Shown here: one piece after another, positions 1-7,169 of the stretch | Position numbering within the stretch: the stretch's first letter is position 1 | Layout of the letters: each line of letters begins with the position of its first letter | Origin: an uncultured Treponema sp. | GTDB taxonomy: Bacteria; Spirochaetota; Spirochaetia; Treponematales; Treponemataceae | Direction: 5' to 3' | Assembly: GCA_937915735.1 (NCBI GenBank) | Contig: CALGGS010000060.1 | Location: 1 to 34,854, forward strand | DNA length: 34,854 nt | The notes under the pieces: model-generated | Seen by the model: only the letters and a program-made list of their open reading frames with translations | What the model was told of the DNA's origin: nothing | Database searches by the model: none | Made by a program: the position numbers and the translations under genes

Positions 1-1
1 A

Positions 2-160
2 GACAAGTTCGGAACTTCATGTTACTGGTCGTCGTCCCAGTACGCTTCCTACGATGACATGTCATATCAACTCAGTTTCTACAATGAAGGCTTGGACGGC
101 TACTACTACAAGGACTACGACTTGGCCAGTTGCGTGTGTGCAGTCCGGGCTTTCAACTAG
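2..160 (+). CDS. C-terminal fragment of a DGR target (variable) protein
   Basis: Only the last 52 codons are in the window; the gene enters from the left and stops with TAG at 158-160. The fragment begins DKFGTSCYWSSSQ and ends CVCAVRAFN. A YWSSS...VRAF frame is typical of C-type-lectin/formylglycine-generating-enzyme-like or DUF1566-like domains that end many treponemal DGR target proteins. Between Gln13 and Lys37-Asp40 of the fragment, about 17 of 27 residues are Tyr, Asp, Ser or Asn, mostly written with codons ending in C or T. This is what adenine-directed mutagenesis of AAC/AAT template codons produces. Known DGR targets display this region as a ligand-binding surface. The N-terminus, signal peptide and full domain order are not visible. 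The assignment rests on composition and frame motifs, not on a template alignment. Confidence 0.72.
   Translation, partial: DKFGTSCYWSSSQYASYDDMSYQLSFYNEGLDGYYYKDYDLASCVCAVRAFN
38..157 (+). other. Putative DGR variable region (VR) with GC-rich 3' end
   Basis: The segment coding for the Tyr/Asp/Ser-rich stretch (about 41-121) is followed by an invariant-looking, more GC-rich end at 131-157 that codes for CVCAVRAFN. In characterised DGRs the 3' end of the VR holds the initiation-of-mutagenic-homology element, where cDNA copied from the template repeat recombines. The exact borders cannot be set without the template repeat, which was not found in this window. Confidence 0.55.
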
Positions 161-176
161 CGCAACGATTTTCGGG

Positions 177-206
177 CAGCTTCCCAAAAAGGGGAGCTGT
201 TTTTTT
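177..206 (+). terminator. Rho-independent terminator after the DGR target gene
   Basis: A 9-bp stem (CAGCTTCCC with GGGGAGCTG, one G-T wobble) closes an AAAAA loop and is followed by seven T's. It starts 16 bases after the stop codon of the target gene. Some DGRs also need a hairpin just downstream of the VR, so the structure could have a second role; that part is inference. Confidence 0.8.
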
Positions 207-237
207 ATGTGGCAGACTAGAAGTGTGGAGTAAAAAG

Positions 238-282
238 ATGCCAAAAGCCTTGCTTGATTTGGTAAAATATTTTGGACTTTAG
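238..282 (+). CDS. Possible 14-codon leader ORF
   Basis: An ATG at 238 follows GGAG with a 7-base gap and opens a 14-codon frame (MPKALLDLVKYFGL) that stops with TAG at 280-282. The stop lies two bases before the ribosome binding site of the next gene. It could be a leader peptide or chance. The only support is the good ribosome binding site and the close spacing. Confidence 0.2.
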   Translation: MPKALLDLVKYFGL

Positions 283-293
283 TGGAGGCTTTT

Positions 294-551
294 ATGGGAA
301 TTTATTACAGCACGGTTGATGGAATAGTCCTGACATTCTCAAAAATTCATAAGAACGGCATTTTTGACGAGATTGATTTTCGTTTTGAGCGACCCAATGA
401 TAAAGGCGGTTTTGATTTTGCCGAGGGAAAACTTCCAAACAATGTCTTTTATAAGACTTACGGTTTTTCAGAAGATGAGCTTTTGGACTTGGAAGAATAT
501 CTTCGGAATAACGCATTCTTGATTTGGGAAATTGCCCGCGAGGCGGCTTAG
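294..551 (+). CDS. Small hypothetical protein (85 aa)
   Basis: I do not recognise this family. The protein is acidic, has no signal peptide or membrane segment, and reads as a mix of strands and helices: MGIYYSTVDGIV at the start, and an acidic helix SEDELLDLEEYLRN near the end. A GTG lies in frame 12 bases upstream, but GGAGG at 284-288 is spaced 5 bases from ATG 294, so ATG 294 is the likely start. It follows the DGR target gene after a terminator. It does not resemble the known DGR accessory proteins Avd (a four-helix bundle of about 120 residues) or HRDC-type proteins, so no DGR role is claimed. There are 93 bases between its stop and miaA. Confidence 0.6.
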   Translation: MGIYYSTVDGIVLTFSKIHKNGIFDEIDFRFERPNDKGGFDFAEGKLPNNVFYKTYGFSEDELLDLEEYLRNNAFLIWEIAREAA

Positions 552-609
552 TTGCATAAATCATGGCTCTTATCTACGACCAGAGCTGAAGCAGAACAGT
601 CTTTTTTCT

Positions 610-638
610 GTGCAAAAAAGCCGGAAATATGTTATATT
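610..638 (+). promoter_or_regulatory. Putative leaderless promoter of miaA
   Basis: TATATT at 633-638 lies six bases before the GTG start at 645, which would place the transcript start on or next to the start codon. The -35 position (GTGCAA, 610-615, 17-base spacer) is poor. No Shine-Dalgarno sequence is visible in the intervening bases. Confidence 0.4.
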
Positions 639-644
639 ACACTC

Positions 645-1604
645 GTGAAAGATTTTAACTGCATTTTCGTAATCGGACCAACCGCTGTGGGTAAGACCGC
701 AATCGGTGTCCGGCTCGCCGACCGCTTTAACGGTGAGATTATCAGCGCAGATTCTCGTCAGGTTTACAAGGGCCTTGATATCGGAAGCGGCAAGGATTTG
801 GCTGACTACACTCTTAATGGAAAGCAGATTCCCTATCATCTCATCGATGTCTGTGACTTAAAGCGAGAGTACAATCTTTTTGACTTTCAGGAAGATTTTT
901 ACAAAGCCTTCGCCGACATCACAAGCCGGGGAAAGCTTCCAATTTGCGTAGGCGGAACCGGCATGTATGTCGACTCAATCCTTCATCACTACGACATGAT
1001 TCCCTTCGTCGAAAAGCCGGGAGAGCGGGCCGAGCTTGAGACGAAAAGCGAAAAAGAGCTTGAAGAAATCCTCACCCGCGAAAAAGAAAAGCTCCACAAC
1101 ACTTCTGAATTCGGTGACAAGGAGCGAATGATAAAATCAATCCTCATAAACCGTTTTAATATCTCAGAAGAGTGCCGCCTTGAGCGGGAAAAGCTGCGTG
1201 CATCCCGCCCGGTCTTAAAGCCCCTTGTCATAGGAACAACCCTCGACCGCACTTTGGTTCGGGAGAGAATTGCCAAAAGACTTTCCGACCGCATGGAAGA
1301 AGGCCTCATCGAGGAAGTCGAAAATCTTCACGCCCACAAAAGCGAAAATGGGGCAGAGTGGAGCCGCCTTGAAGCCCTGGGCCTTGAATACCGTTTCGTA
1401 AGCGATTATTTACAGGGAAAATACAAGTCAAAAGAGGAAATGAAGGGGCTTTTGCAGCTTGCTATCGGTCAGTTCGCAAAAAGGCAGGAAACCTGGTTCC
1501 GCTGCATGGAAAAAAAAGGAATCCAAATCCACTGGCTCCCCCAGGAAATGAGCGTGGAAAAGCGATTCGAGGCCGCCTGCAAAATCGTGGAAGAAGAAAA
1601 ATAA
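645..1604 (+). CDS. miaA: tRNA dimethylallyltransferase MiaA
   Basis: MiaA transfers a dimethylallyl group from dimethylallyl diphosphate to N6 of A37 in tRNAs that read codons starting with U. The sequence shows the P-loop GPTAVGKT near residues 11-18, the DSRQVYKGLDIGSGK segment that binds the tRNA, and GGTGMYVDSIL, all in the family order. From the GTG at 645 the product is 319 residues, the usual length. A longer reading from TTG 552 would add 31 unconserved residues and is rejected. There is no ribosome binding site before the GTG; a TATATT box just upstream suggests a leaderless mRNA. The gene ends 15 bases from the convergent ecfT and no clear terminator hairpin lies between them. Confidence 0.93.
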   Translation: MKDFNCIFVIGPTAVGKTAIGVRLADRFNGEIISADSRQVYKGLDIGSGKDLADYTLNGKQIPYHLIDVCDLKREYNLFDFQEDFYKAFADITSRGKLPICVGGTGMYVDSILHHYDMIPFVEKPGERAELETKSEKELEEILTREKEKLHNTSEFGDKERMIKSILINRFNISEECRLEREKLRASRPVLKPLVIGTTLDRTLVRERIAKRLSDRMEEGLIEEVENLHAHKSENGAEWSRLEALGLEYRFVSDYLQGKYKSKEEMKGLLQLAIGQFAKRQETWFRCMEKKGIQIHWLPQEMSVEKRFEAACKIVEEEK

Positions 1605-1619
1605 AAAAAAGGAAGTGCA

Positions 1620-2273
1620 CTAGCTTCTGTTCTGGATTGCCAAAGATTTTTCGTAGCCCTCGTGCATTGAGACCTGAAACAGCTTTGGAAAAAGGTAAAT
1701 TACCTTAAAAATTGACTGTTTTCCTCCCCTTGAAAGCCATGCTTTGTTAAGACGGCTCCAGAAAGTCGAAATTCGCGGAATAAAAGAAAGGGCTAGTGCA
1801 AGCATATCCGAAAGCGGAGCAGTGTCCTTCCTTGTGATTAGCATTTCGATTCTTGAAAAACCGTCCTTGAACTGAGAGTGACTTGTAGTGCGGTAAAAAA
1901 TCGAGGTTATTTCAAGCGAGATGGCAAGATGAGCGAGTAACGGAAGGTATGTCAGGTTAGGAACGAAGATTTTGTAAGGCTCATAAAAATCCTCTTGAAG
2001 AAAAGAAGAGAAGTTCAATAAAATCGTCGCAAAATACAGAAGGAAGATATAGGCGAATGTCGGTTTCTGGTCAGATATTATCTCAGAAAACCTGAATTTC
2101 AAGAAAACAGCCGAAAAAAGAATCAGAACTGGATAAAGCACAATGCAAATTTTTACAGGAAGATAAAAAGCGGCGACGGCAAGCACGACAATTAAAAAAA
2201 TCTTGAGGACTGGATTCAGCGAGTGAAGAAAAGTTTTTTGAGTCTTGTAGTGAAAAAAAAGAGCGTTTTCCAT
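1620..2273 (-). CDS. ecfT: ECF transporter transmembrane subunit EcfT (BioN-like)
   Basis: This is the integral coupling subunit of an energy-coupling factor importer, linking the ATPase to the substrate-binding membrane protein. At 217 residues it is a normal to short EcfT. Hydrophobic segments occur around residues 22-60 and 72-90. The cytoplasmic coupling-helix region contains FKDGFSRIEML and KAWLSRGGK; the latter corresponds to the Ala-Arg-Gly type motif that contacts the ATPase, here with Ser-Arg-Gly. It is the last gene of bioY-ecfA-ecfT and begins three bases after the ecfA stop. Because bioY leads the operon behind a BirA-like site, the module most likely imports biotin (BioN in the BioMNY naming), though EcfT can be shared with other S subunits. 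Confidence 0.82.
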   Translation of the reverse strand: MENALFFHYKTQKTFLHSLNPVLKIFLIVVLAVAAFYLPVKICIVLYPVLILFSAVFLKFRFSEIISDQKPTFAYIFLLYFATILLNFSSFLQEDFYEPYKIFVPNLTYLPLLAHLAISLEITSIFYRTTSHSQFKDGFSRIEMLITRKDTAPLSDMLALALSFIPRISTFWSRLNKAWLSRGGKQSIFKVIYLFPKLFQVSMHEGYEKSLAIQNRS

Positions 2274-2276
2274 AAA

Positions 2277-3005
2277 TTATTCCCAGATTAAATCCTTTAT
2301 CTCCCTGTAGCTTGCAAGAGGATTCCTGATTCCCCAGCTTTCCATTGGCATTTTCAGGGCTTCGTCAGGCGAGCCATCGAATACAAGGCGTCCTTTTTGC
2401 AAAACTAAAAAATGGTCTGCCAGAGACATGCATTTTTCAAGCTCGTGTGTCAGAAGAATTATAGTTTTTCCCTCAGATTTTAGCTGCTTTAGAAGCTTGT
2501 TTACATCAACGACGGCCGGATAATCAAGATTTGCGTACGGCTCGTCAAAAATTATGATTTCGCGATTCATCGAAAGAATAGAGGCAACGCAAAGGCGGCG
2601 TTTTTCCCCTCCGGAAAGAAATTCACAGGGGTAGTCAGCCTTTGAAAGCAAGCCAACGCTCTTTAGTGAGTTTTCGACTAGCCCGGGAAGTTTTTTTTTG
2701 GGAAATTTGAGGTTTTTCGGACCTACTGCCACATCTTCACGAGCCGTGTCTCCCAGAATCTGAGTGCTTGCCTCTTGAAAAACAAGGCCTACCTTTGATT
2801 CTACTGATAAATTTCCGCTTGAAGGCTTTAGAAGGCCTGCGATTATCTGCATGAGGACGCTTTTCCCGCTGCCGTTTGCCCCTGCGACAATCGTAAAACT
2901 GGACTTCTCAATTTCAAAGGAAATGTCATAAAGCGCAGTTGAATATTCAGACTCTGAAACGGAGAGAAATTTTTTAGAAATGTTTTCGAGTTTAATTACT
3001 GTCAT
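2277..3005 (-). CDS. ecfA: ECF transporter ATPase EcfA (BioM-like)
   Basis: This 242-residue ABC ATPase energises the ECF importer. Visible motifs are Walker A (GANGSGKS), the Q-loop in VGLVFQEAST, the signature LSGGEKRRL, Walker B (IIIFDEPYANLD) and the H-loop in LLTHE. Only one ATPase is encoded here, so it would act as a homodimer, as in BioMNY, or pair with an ATPase encoded elsewhere. The ATG lies inside the end of bioY (14-base overlap) with no strong ribosome binding site, which suggests translational coupling. Confidence 0.9.
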   Translation of the reverse strand: MTVIKLENISKKFLSVSESEYSTALYDISFEIEKSSFTIVAGANGSGKSVLMQIIAGLLKPSSGNLSVESKVGLVFQEASTQILGDTAREDVAVGPKNLKFPKKKLPGLVENSLKSVGLLSKADYPCEFLSGGEKRRLCVASILSMNREIIIFDEPYANLDYPAVVDVNKLLKQLKSEGKTIILLTHELEKCMSLADHFLVLQKGRLVFDGSPDEALKMPMESWGIRNPLASYREIKDLIWE

Positions 3006-3573
3006 GGCTTAAATATCTTGCCGCAACAGGGCGGAGGCTTTTTACCAAAGGAATTGTCACGAGCCACTTTATTAAGTCCCCGGGAATGAAGGGAATGAAT
3101 GTAAGCTTTAGCGCGTCCTGAAAAGTCTGAGGCTTTCCCTTGCTTGCCATAACCTGCATAAATCTGGGAATTCCAGGCAAATAAACCAGTGCGTAGGCTA
3201 CGAGGGCGAGAATGGCAATCTTAGCTATGAATTTTATGTCTTTTTTATTTTCTGTCAGCTTTGGCTCTCCCAGCGTGAGTCCCAAAAAAAGCGAGCCCAG
3301 GGCATAGCCGAGCATATAGCCACCGGTCGGACCCAAAATAATGGCGACTCCTCCGTGTGCGTTTGCAAAAATCGGAAGGCCGACTGCGCCTAAAATAATC
3401 CAGATGAGGACGGAAATTGCTCCGTAAAAGCTTCCCAAAATACCGCCGGCTAAAATGCAGAACATATTCTGAACTGAAATCGGAACTCCTCCAGGGAGAG
3501 GAATCGCTATTACGCAGCCGATAGAGATAAGGGCTGCAAAAAGTGATGAAAAGACGAGTTTTCTCTTGTTCAT
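2992..3573 (-). CDS. bioY: Biotin transporter S component BioY
   Basis: BioY is the membrane protein that binds biotin and docks on EcfA/EcfT. The 193-residue product is very hydrophobic with about six membrane segments. It shows family features: MNKRKLVFSSLFAALISIG at the start, PLPGGVPISVQNMFCILAGGILG, and GPTGGYMLGY in the centre. Its length fits the family. Translation starts at ATG 3573; an AAGAGG sequence lies 14 bases upstream, which is a longer gap than usual. It leads the operon with ecfA and ecfT, is divergent from hemW, and is preceded by a BirA-type operator. Biotin control of uptake is therefore the expected regulation. Confidence 0.93.
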   Translation of the reverse strand: MNKRKLVFSSLFAALISIGCVIAIPLPGGVPISVQNMFCILAGGILGSFYGAISVLIWIILGAVGLPIFANAHGGVAIILGPTGGYMLGYALGSLFLGLTLGEPKLTENKKDIKFIAKIAILALVAYALVYLPGIPRFMQVMASKGKPQTFQDALKLTFIPFIPGDLIKWLVTIPLVKSLRPVAARYLSHDSN

Positions 3574-3579
3574 TTTTTA

Positions 3580-3616
3580 ATTGTAAACCTCTTTAAATTT
3601 ATGTTATGTTTACAAT
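3580..3616 (-). promoter_or_regulatory. BirA-type biotin operator
   Basis: ATTGTAAAC (3580-3588) and GTTTACAAT (3608-3616) form a perfect 9-bp inverted repeat around a 19-base spacer. The half-sites match the known BirA operator half-sites TTGTAAAC/GTTTACAA. One half touches the bioY -10 box and the other lies in the 5' leader, so binding would block transcription initiation. The spacer is one or two bases longer than in the Escherichia coli operator. Confidence 0.82.
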
Positions 3617-3642
3617 TTTACTAATCGGCAGAACTTTGTCAA
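3615..3642 (-). promoter_or_regulatory. Promoter of the bioY operon
   Basis: Read on the minus strand, a consensus TTGACA (3637-3642) and TAAAAT (3615-3620) are separated by 16 bases. The expected start of transcription falls inside the BirA-type inverted repeat. Confidence 0.72.
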
Positions 3643-3681
3643 TATAAAGACGGTGATGACTTATTGAAATTATTTTTTATA

Positions 3682-3710
3682 TTCCAAAAAAATCTCTGCT
3701 GTGCTAATAT
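3682..3710 (+). promoter_or_regulatory. Putative leaderless promoter of hemW
   Basis: An extended -10 (TGC followed by TAATAT at 3705-3710) ends seven bases before the ATG at 3718. The -35 position (TTCCAA, 3682-3687) is weak. No ribosome binding site lies between the box and the ATG. Confidence 0.5.
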
Positions 3711-3717
3711 CTGAAAA

Positions 3718-4896
3718 ATGATTTCTTCGCTTTATGTTCATATTCCCTTTTGCAAAAAAAAATGCGATTACTGCGATTTTTTCAGTATCGGTGAAAAAGA
3801 CCGAAAGGGCAAAAGCAACGATTTGTCAGATTCATACATTGACGCGCTTCTAAAAGAAACGGACTTTTATGCGAAACTTTATTCTGTTTCCTGCTGGAAA
3901 ACGATTTATGTCGGGGGGGGGACTCCTAGTATTTTAAGCGCTCCTCAGATTTTAAGGCTTGTTTCTGGCATAAAAAAAATCGCCCGCACGGACGAGAGCA
4001 CGGAAATTACTTTTGAGATGAATCCGAATGATGTGACTGAAAATTTTTTAAAAGCATGCTCTCTTGCAGGGATAAACCGTCTTTCAATGGGGCTTCAAGC
4101 CCTCGATGACAAGGCCCTTTCTGCCGTGAACCGGGGCTCAAGCGTAAATATAATTATGGAAGCCCTTGAAAACCTGAAAAATCATTGGTCAGGACGGCTT
4201 TCCGTTGATTTTATCGCAGGTCTCCCGAAGCAAAGCTACAGCTCTTTTAAAAATCAGTTTGAAATCCTTAAAAAATATCCGAAGATTGACCATGTTTCTC
4301 TTTATACGCTAACAATCGAAGAAAATACGCCGCTTGCAAAAAAAATTGATGAAGGAATTATAAAATTTTCAGAAGAAAAGGCTGACAAAATGTGGATGAA
4401 AGGCCGCTCTATCCTGGAAAAGATGGGCTTTTATCAGTATGAGGTTTCTAATTTTGCAAAAAAGGGCTTTGAAAGCCGTCACAACACAGTTTACTGGAAG
4501 CAGGAAAATTATATAGGAGTGGGAGCGGGGGCAAGCGGAACTATTTATGATTTTAAGAAAAAAATCGGCAGGAGATGGACAAACACTCTTTCAATCCCTT
4601 GCTATACGAAGGAATTTTCCCGTCAAACTGAAGATTTGGACGAAAAAACTCTTGAATTTGAATTCCTTATGCTGGGCTTTCGCCGTCTTGAAGGAGTTTC
4701 CTCTCTTGAATACAAAAAAAGATTCGGCTCATCCCTGGCACAGAGGCTTGGTGCCGACAGTGTAGACGGAATCTTTTCACAGTGGAAAAAAAATCGCCTG
4801 GCAAATGAAAAGCTCGTTGAAGGCGACAGAATCTTTTCGCTGAACAGGCGGGGAATCCTGCTTTTAAATAGGTTCCTGGAGGAATTCCTTGTATAG
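3718..4896 (+). CDS. hemW: Radical SAM heme chaperone HemW (HemN-like)
   Basis: This 392-residue radical SAM protein carries the cluster motif CKKKCDYC (Cys12, Cys16, Cys19), followed by VGGGTPS for S-adenosylmethionine binding, EMNPNDV, NRLSMGLQALDD and DFIAGLPKQ. The N-terminus IPFCKKKCDYCDF and the length fit HemW, the heme-binding chaperone, better than true coproporphyrinogen dehydrogenase HemN, which is longer at the N-terminus. The two are often confused in annotation. The Gly66-68 of the VGGGT motif is written GGG GGG GGG, giving a run of nine G's. The ATG directly follows a -10 box without a ribosome binding site. The gene ends three bases from the stop of the convergent sensor kinase. 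Confidence 0.85.
   Translation: MISSLYVHIPFCKKKCDYCDFFSIGEKDRKGKSNDLSDSYIDALLKETDFYAKLYSVSCWKTIYVGGGTPSILSAPQILRLVSGIKKIARTDESTEITFEMNPNDVTENFLKACSLAGINRLSMGLQALDDKALSAVNRGSSVNIIMEALENLKNHWSGRLSVDFIAGLPKQSYSSFKNQFEILKKYPKIDHVSLYTLTIEENTPLAKKIDEGIIKFSEEKADKMWMKGRSILEKMGFYQYEVSNFAKKGFESRHNTVYWKQENYIGVGAGASGTIYDFKKKIGRRWTNTLSIPCYTKEFSRQTEDLDEKTLEFEFLMLGFRRLEGVSSLEYKKRFGSSLAQRLGADSVDGIFSQWKKNRLANEKLVEGDRIFSLNRRGILLLNRFLEEFLV
3913..3921 (+). repeat. Nine-G homopolymer inside hemW
   Basis: Nine consecutive G's encode the three glycines of the VGGGT motif. Tracts of eight or more G's are known slippage sites in treponemes. A one-base change would shift the hemW frame at codon 68. Confidence 0.85.
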
Positions 4897-4898
4897 AA

Positions 4899-6296
4899 TT
4901 ATGCGCTCGCCAGTGGTATTTCAATTACGAATTCAGCTCCGCTTCCCGGCTCCGAGTTTACGCTTATGGACCAGCCGTGGGCCTTTACGATTGTCATGAC
5001 AGTAGCAAGCCCGATTCCCATTCCTTCCTCCCGCCTTGAAGAACTAGCCCTGTAGAACATGTCAAAAATCTTTTCCTGATCTTCTTTTGCGATTCCGATT
5101 CCTGTGTCCCGGATTTTGAAGATGATTTTTTCGCCGTTTTCGTCACTGATGTCTTTTTCCCTGTAAGCCTCAATAAAAATCGAGTCGTTTTCGTTCGTAT
5201 AGCGGAGGGCATTTGAAAAAAGATTTTCGAGAGTCCTTTGGAAGAGCATTTTGTCGAAAGGAACTTCGATATTTTCCTCGAGATTTATGCTTGCCTTTAC
5301 ATTGCGCTTAAAGATTCCGCCAGTTGTGACAGAGCTTTGTGCAAATTCCTTGAAAACTGGCGTTATGTTTTGCTTTTGAAGCTGCTGCTCCCATTTCGTC
5401 TGGTTCAGCTTTACGAAATTTATGAGCGTGTTAATCATCGTTTCCAGCTGTTCGATTTTTGAGCTGATGATTTTCAGGGTCTTTTTCATCTCCTCTTCAT
5501 CATCGTAAAAACCGTCGCTCATTGCCTCCGTGTAGCCCTTGATTACTGCGACAGGAGTCCTTAAATCGTGGCTGATTCCCATAATGAATTTTGAGCGCCG
5601 CTCCTCGTTGTCCTTCAGTGTACGCCGCATTTTATCAAGATTCTCGGTAAGAGAAGTGATTTCATTCTGATTCCTTGTTTCTTTTTTGTCTTTGCTGTAA
5701 TCAAGTTTTGTGTCCAGCTCACCCTCAGCGATTTTTTCTGTTTTTTTGCTTAAAACTGTGATTGAACGGGAAATTGTCTGTGAAATTGTGATGATAAAAC
5801 AAATGCAGAAAAGCTCAAAGCCCACCAGAAAAATAAATAGAGCGCGAATCATCGTCGCCCAGCCGTCTTTTTTGTGCTTGTTTTCGCGGCTTGTGCGGCT
5901 AATGAAAATAATGTCCCGCTCCGTGTCTTCGAGAGGAGGGGAAACAAGCTGGTAAAAATAGTTATCGCTCGTCTCTTCCATAAATTTAAAAAAATCGTGC
6001 TTGTCGAGGCAGTCCTTGTCACAGAATCCGGGAATCGTTGAAAGCAGGACTGTTTCCATATTTTCTAGAATTATGAATTGCACGTTCGGCGGAAGGGTAT
6101 GTAAAATTTGCTTGAAGACCGTTATGTCCCTTTTTGAAAGCGGGAGAGCCGACATTGAGCGAACTTGCTTGTAACCGTCAAGCAGCATCCGTTCAGGGCG
6201 AGAAAGATAATGAAATGAAACGAGTGCCGCCGCGGCGAGAATCGGAACTAAAATGACTCCGATAAGAAAAATGCGGAGCTGGGTCTTAATTTTCAA
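4899..6296 (-). CDS. Membrane sensor histidine kinase
   Basis: A classical sensor kinase in the BaeS/PhoR style. Order: transmembrane helix (about residues 7-27), an extracytoplasmic domain of about 125 residues, a second helix around 153-177, HAMP (about 178-228), HisKA with the phospho-acceptor in GISHDLRTP (His243), and HATPase_c with ENLFSNALRY, DTGIGI and GMGIGLATV. The chosen start is TTG 6296, which has GGAATGGGG seven bases upstream. TTG 6314 would add six residues and has no ribosome binding site. The frame overlaps the end of the regulator gene by 11 bases, so the two are co-transcribed and probably coupled. No signal can be deduced; the sensor domain contains a CDKDC cysteine pair. 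Confidence 0.9.
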   Translation of the reverse strand: MKIKTQLRIFLIGVILVPILAAAALVSFHYLSRPERMLLDGYKQVRSMSALPLSKRDITVFKQILHTLPPNVQFIILENMETVLLSTIPGFCDKDCLDKHDFFKFMEETSDNYFYQLVSPPLEDTERDIIFISRTSRENKHKKDGWATMIRALFIFLVGFELFCICFIITISQTISRSITVLSKKTEKIAEGELDTKLDYSKDKKETRNQNEITSLTENLDKMRRTLKDNEERRSKFIMGISHDLRTPVAVIKGYTEAMSDGFYDDEEEMKKTLKIISSKIEQLETMINTLINFVKLNQTKWEQQLQKQNITPVFKEFAQSSVTTGGIFKRNVKASINLEENIEVPFDKMLFQRTLENLFSNALRYTNENDSIFIEAYREKDISDENGEKIIFKIRDTGIGIAKEDQEKIFDMFYRASSSRREEGMGIGLATVMTIVKAHGWSISVNSEPGSGAEFVIEIPLASA

Positions 6297-6972
6297 AAAT
6301 ATACCCCATTCCAAAAACAGTTTTTATGAAGTGCGGATCTGCCGGATTTGCCTCGATTTTTTTACGAAGACGCTGAATGTAAACGGCAACGGCCGTTACA
6401 TCGCCAAAATCGCTTCCCCAGACATCCCTGTAAATTTTTTCTGGCGAAAGCTGCTCCCCTTCGTGTTTCGTGAGGTATTCCAGAACTTTGTATTCCTTGT
6501 TTGAGAGGGGAATTTTTTCGCTTCCTTTTTTTAGGACGCAGGAATTGAGCAGAAGCTTGTAGTCGCCGAAAGCGTAAAATTCTTCGGCCGCAGCGGAAAT
6601 CTCTGAACCGCGGCGCAAATTGGCCTTTACTTTTGCTACTAGGACTCTTGGTGAGAATGGCTTGGTGACGAATTCGTCTGCCCCAAGCCCCAGGCCTTCG
6701 ATAATGTCCTCGTCTCCGTCCCGTGCAGAAGAGATTATTACTGGAATTGCATTATTGAATTTTTCACGAAAAATCTTAAGGAATTCGAAGCCGCTCATTC
6801 CCGGCAGGTTTAAATCAAGAATTACAAGGTCTGGAGTCTCGGTCTTTAAAATTTCAAGCGCATCTTCGGCGTTCAAGGCCTTTAAAACCTGCATTCCTTC
6901 CTTTGAAAGGTACATTGAAACTAACTCTGACATCTCAGGAACATCTTCAATTAGTAAAATCTTTGTGCTCAT
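6286..6972 (-). CDS. OmpR-family response regulator
   Basis: 228 residues: an N-terminal receiver with the acidic pair Glu9/Asp10, phospho-acceptor Asp53 (LVILDLNLPGMSG) and Lys in VTKPF, then a C-terminal winged helix with SNKEYKVLEYLTKHEG and VYIQRLRKKIEAN. It would be phosphorylated by the kinase encoded next to it and bind DNA as a dimer. ATG 6972 has AGAGG six bases upstream. It is divergent from the flagellar operon across a 268-base region rich in short repeats. Control of itself or of the flagellar genes is possible, but this is inferred from position only. Confidence 0.93.
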   Translation of the reverse strand: MSTKILLIEDVPEMSELVSMYLSKEGMQVLKALNAEDALEILKTETPDLVILDLNLPGMSGFEFLKIFREKFNNAIPVIISSARDGDEDIIEGLGLGADEFVTKPFSPRVLVAKVKANLRRGSEISAAAEEFYAFGDYKLLLNSCVLKKGSEKIPLSNKEYKVLEYLTKHEGEQLSPEKIYRDVWGSDFGDVTAVAVYIQRLRKKIEANPADPHFIKTVFGMGYIFEN

Positions 6973-6989
6973 TTGAAACCTCTACATAA

Positions 6990-7018
6990 ATTACATAAAT
7001 AATTTATCTAAAGTCCAA
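6990..7018 (-). promoter_or_regulatory. Putative promoter of the regulator-kinase operon
   Basis: On the minus strand TTGGAC (7013-7018) and TGTAAT (6990-6995) are separated by 17 bases, in front of an AGAGG ribosome binding site and ATG 6972. Confidence 0.5.
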
Positions 7019-7085
7019 GAATTTCGCAAGGCAAAACTTAAAATCTAATAAAAAATTATAATTTTCCGATAATCAAAGAGAATAA

Positions 7086-7158
7086 GTGATAACTGAGAGA
7101 GACAGGTGATAATTTTTCCCTTTACACTTATAACCTATTACTTGTTACTTGTTATCTG
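7086..7158. repeat. Short repeats in the regulator/flagellar intergenic region
   Basis: GTGATAA occurs at 7086-7092 and 7106-7112, exactly 20 bases (two helical turns) apart. Downstream lie TTACTTG at 7138-7144 and 7145-7151 and the related TTATCTG at 7152-7158. The arrangement resembles spaced half-sites for a DNA-binding regulator; the binder is unknown. Confidence 0.4.
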
Positions 7159-7169
7159 TAAAAAATTCT

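Noticed and set aside
294..551. The small gene after the target gene as a DGR accessory factor
   Set aside because: It lacks the helical-bundle composition of Avd and any HRDC motif, and it is separated from the target gene by a terminator.
552..644. N-terminal extension of MiaA from TTG 552
   Set aside because: The extra 31 residues are not family sequence; the P-loop falls at the normal place when GTG 645 is used.
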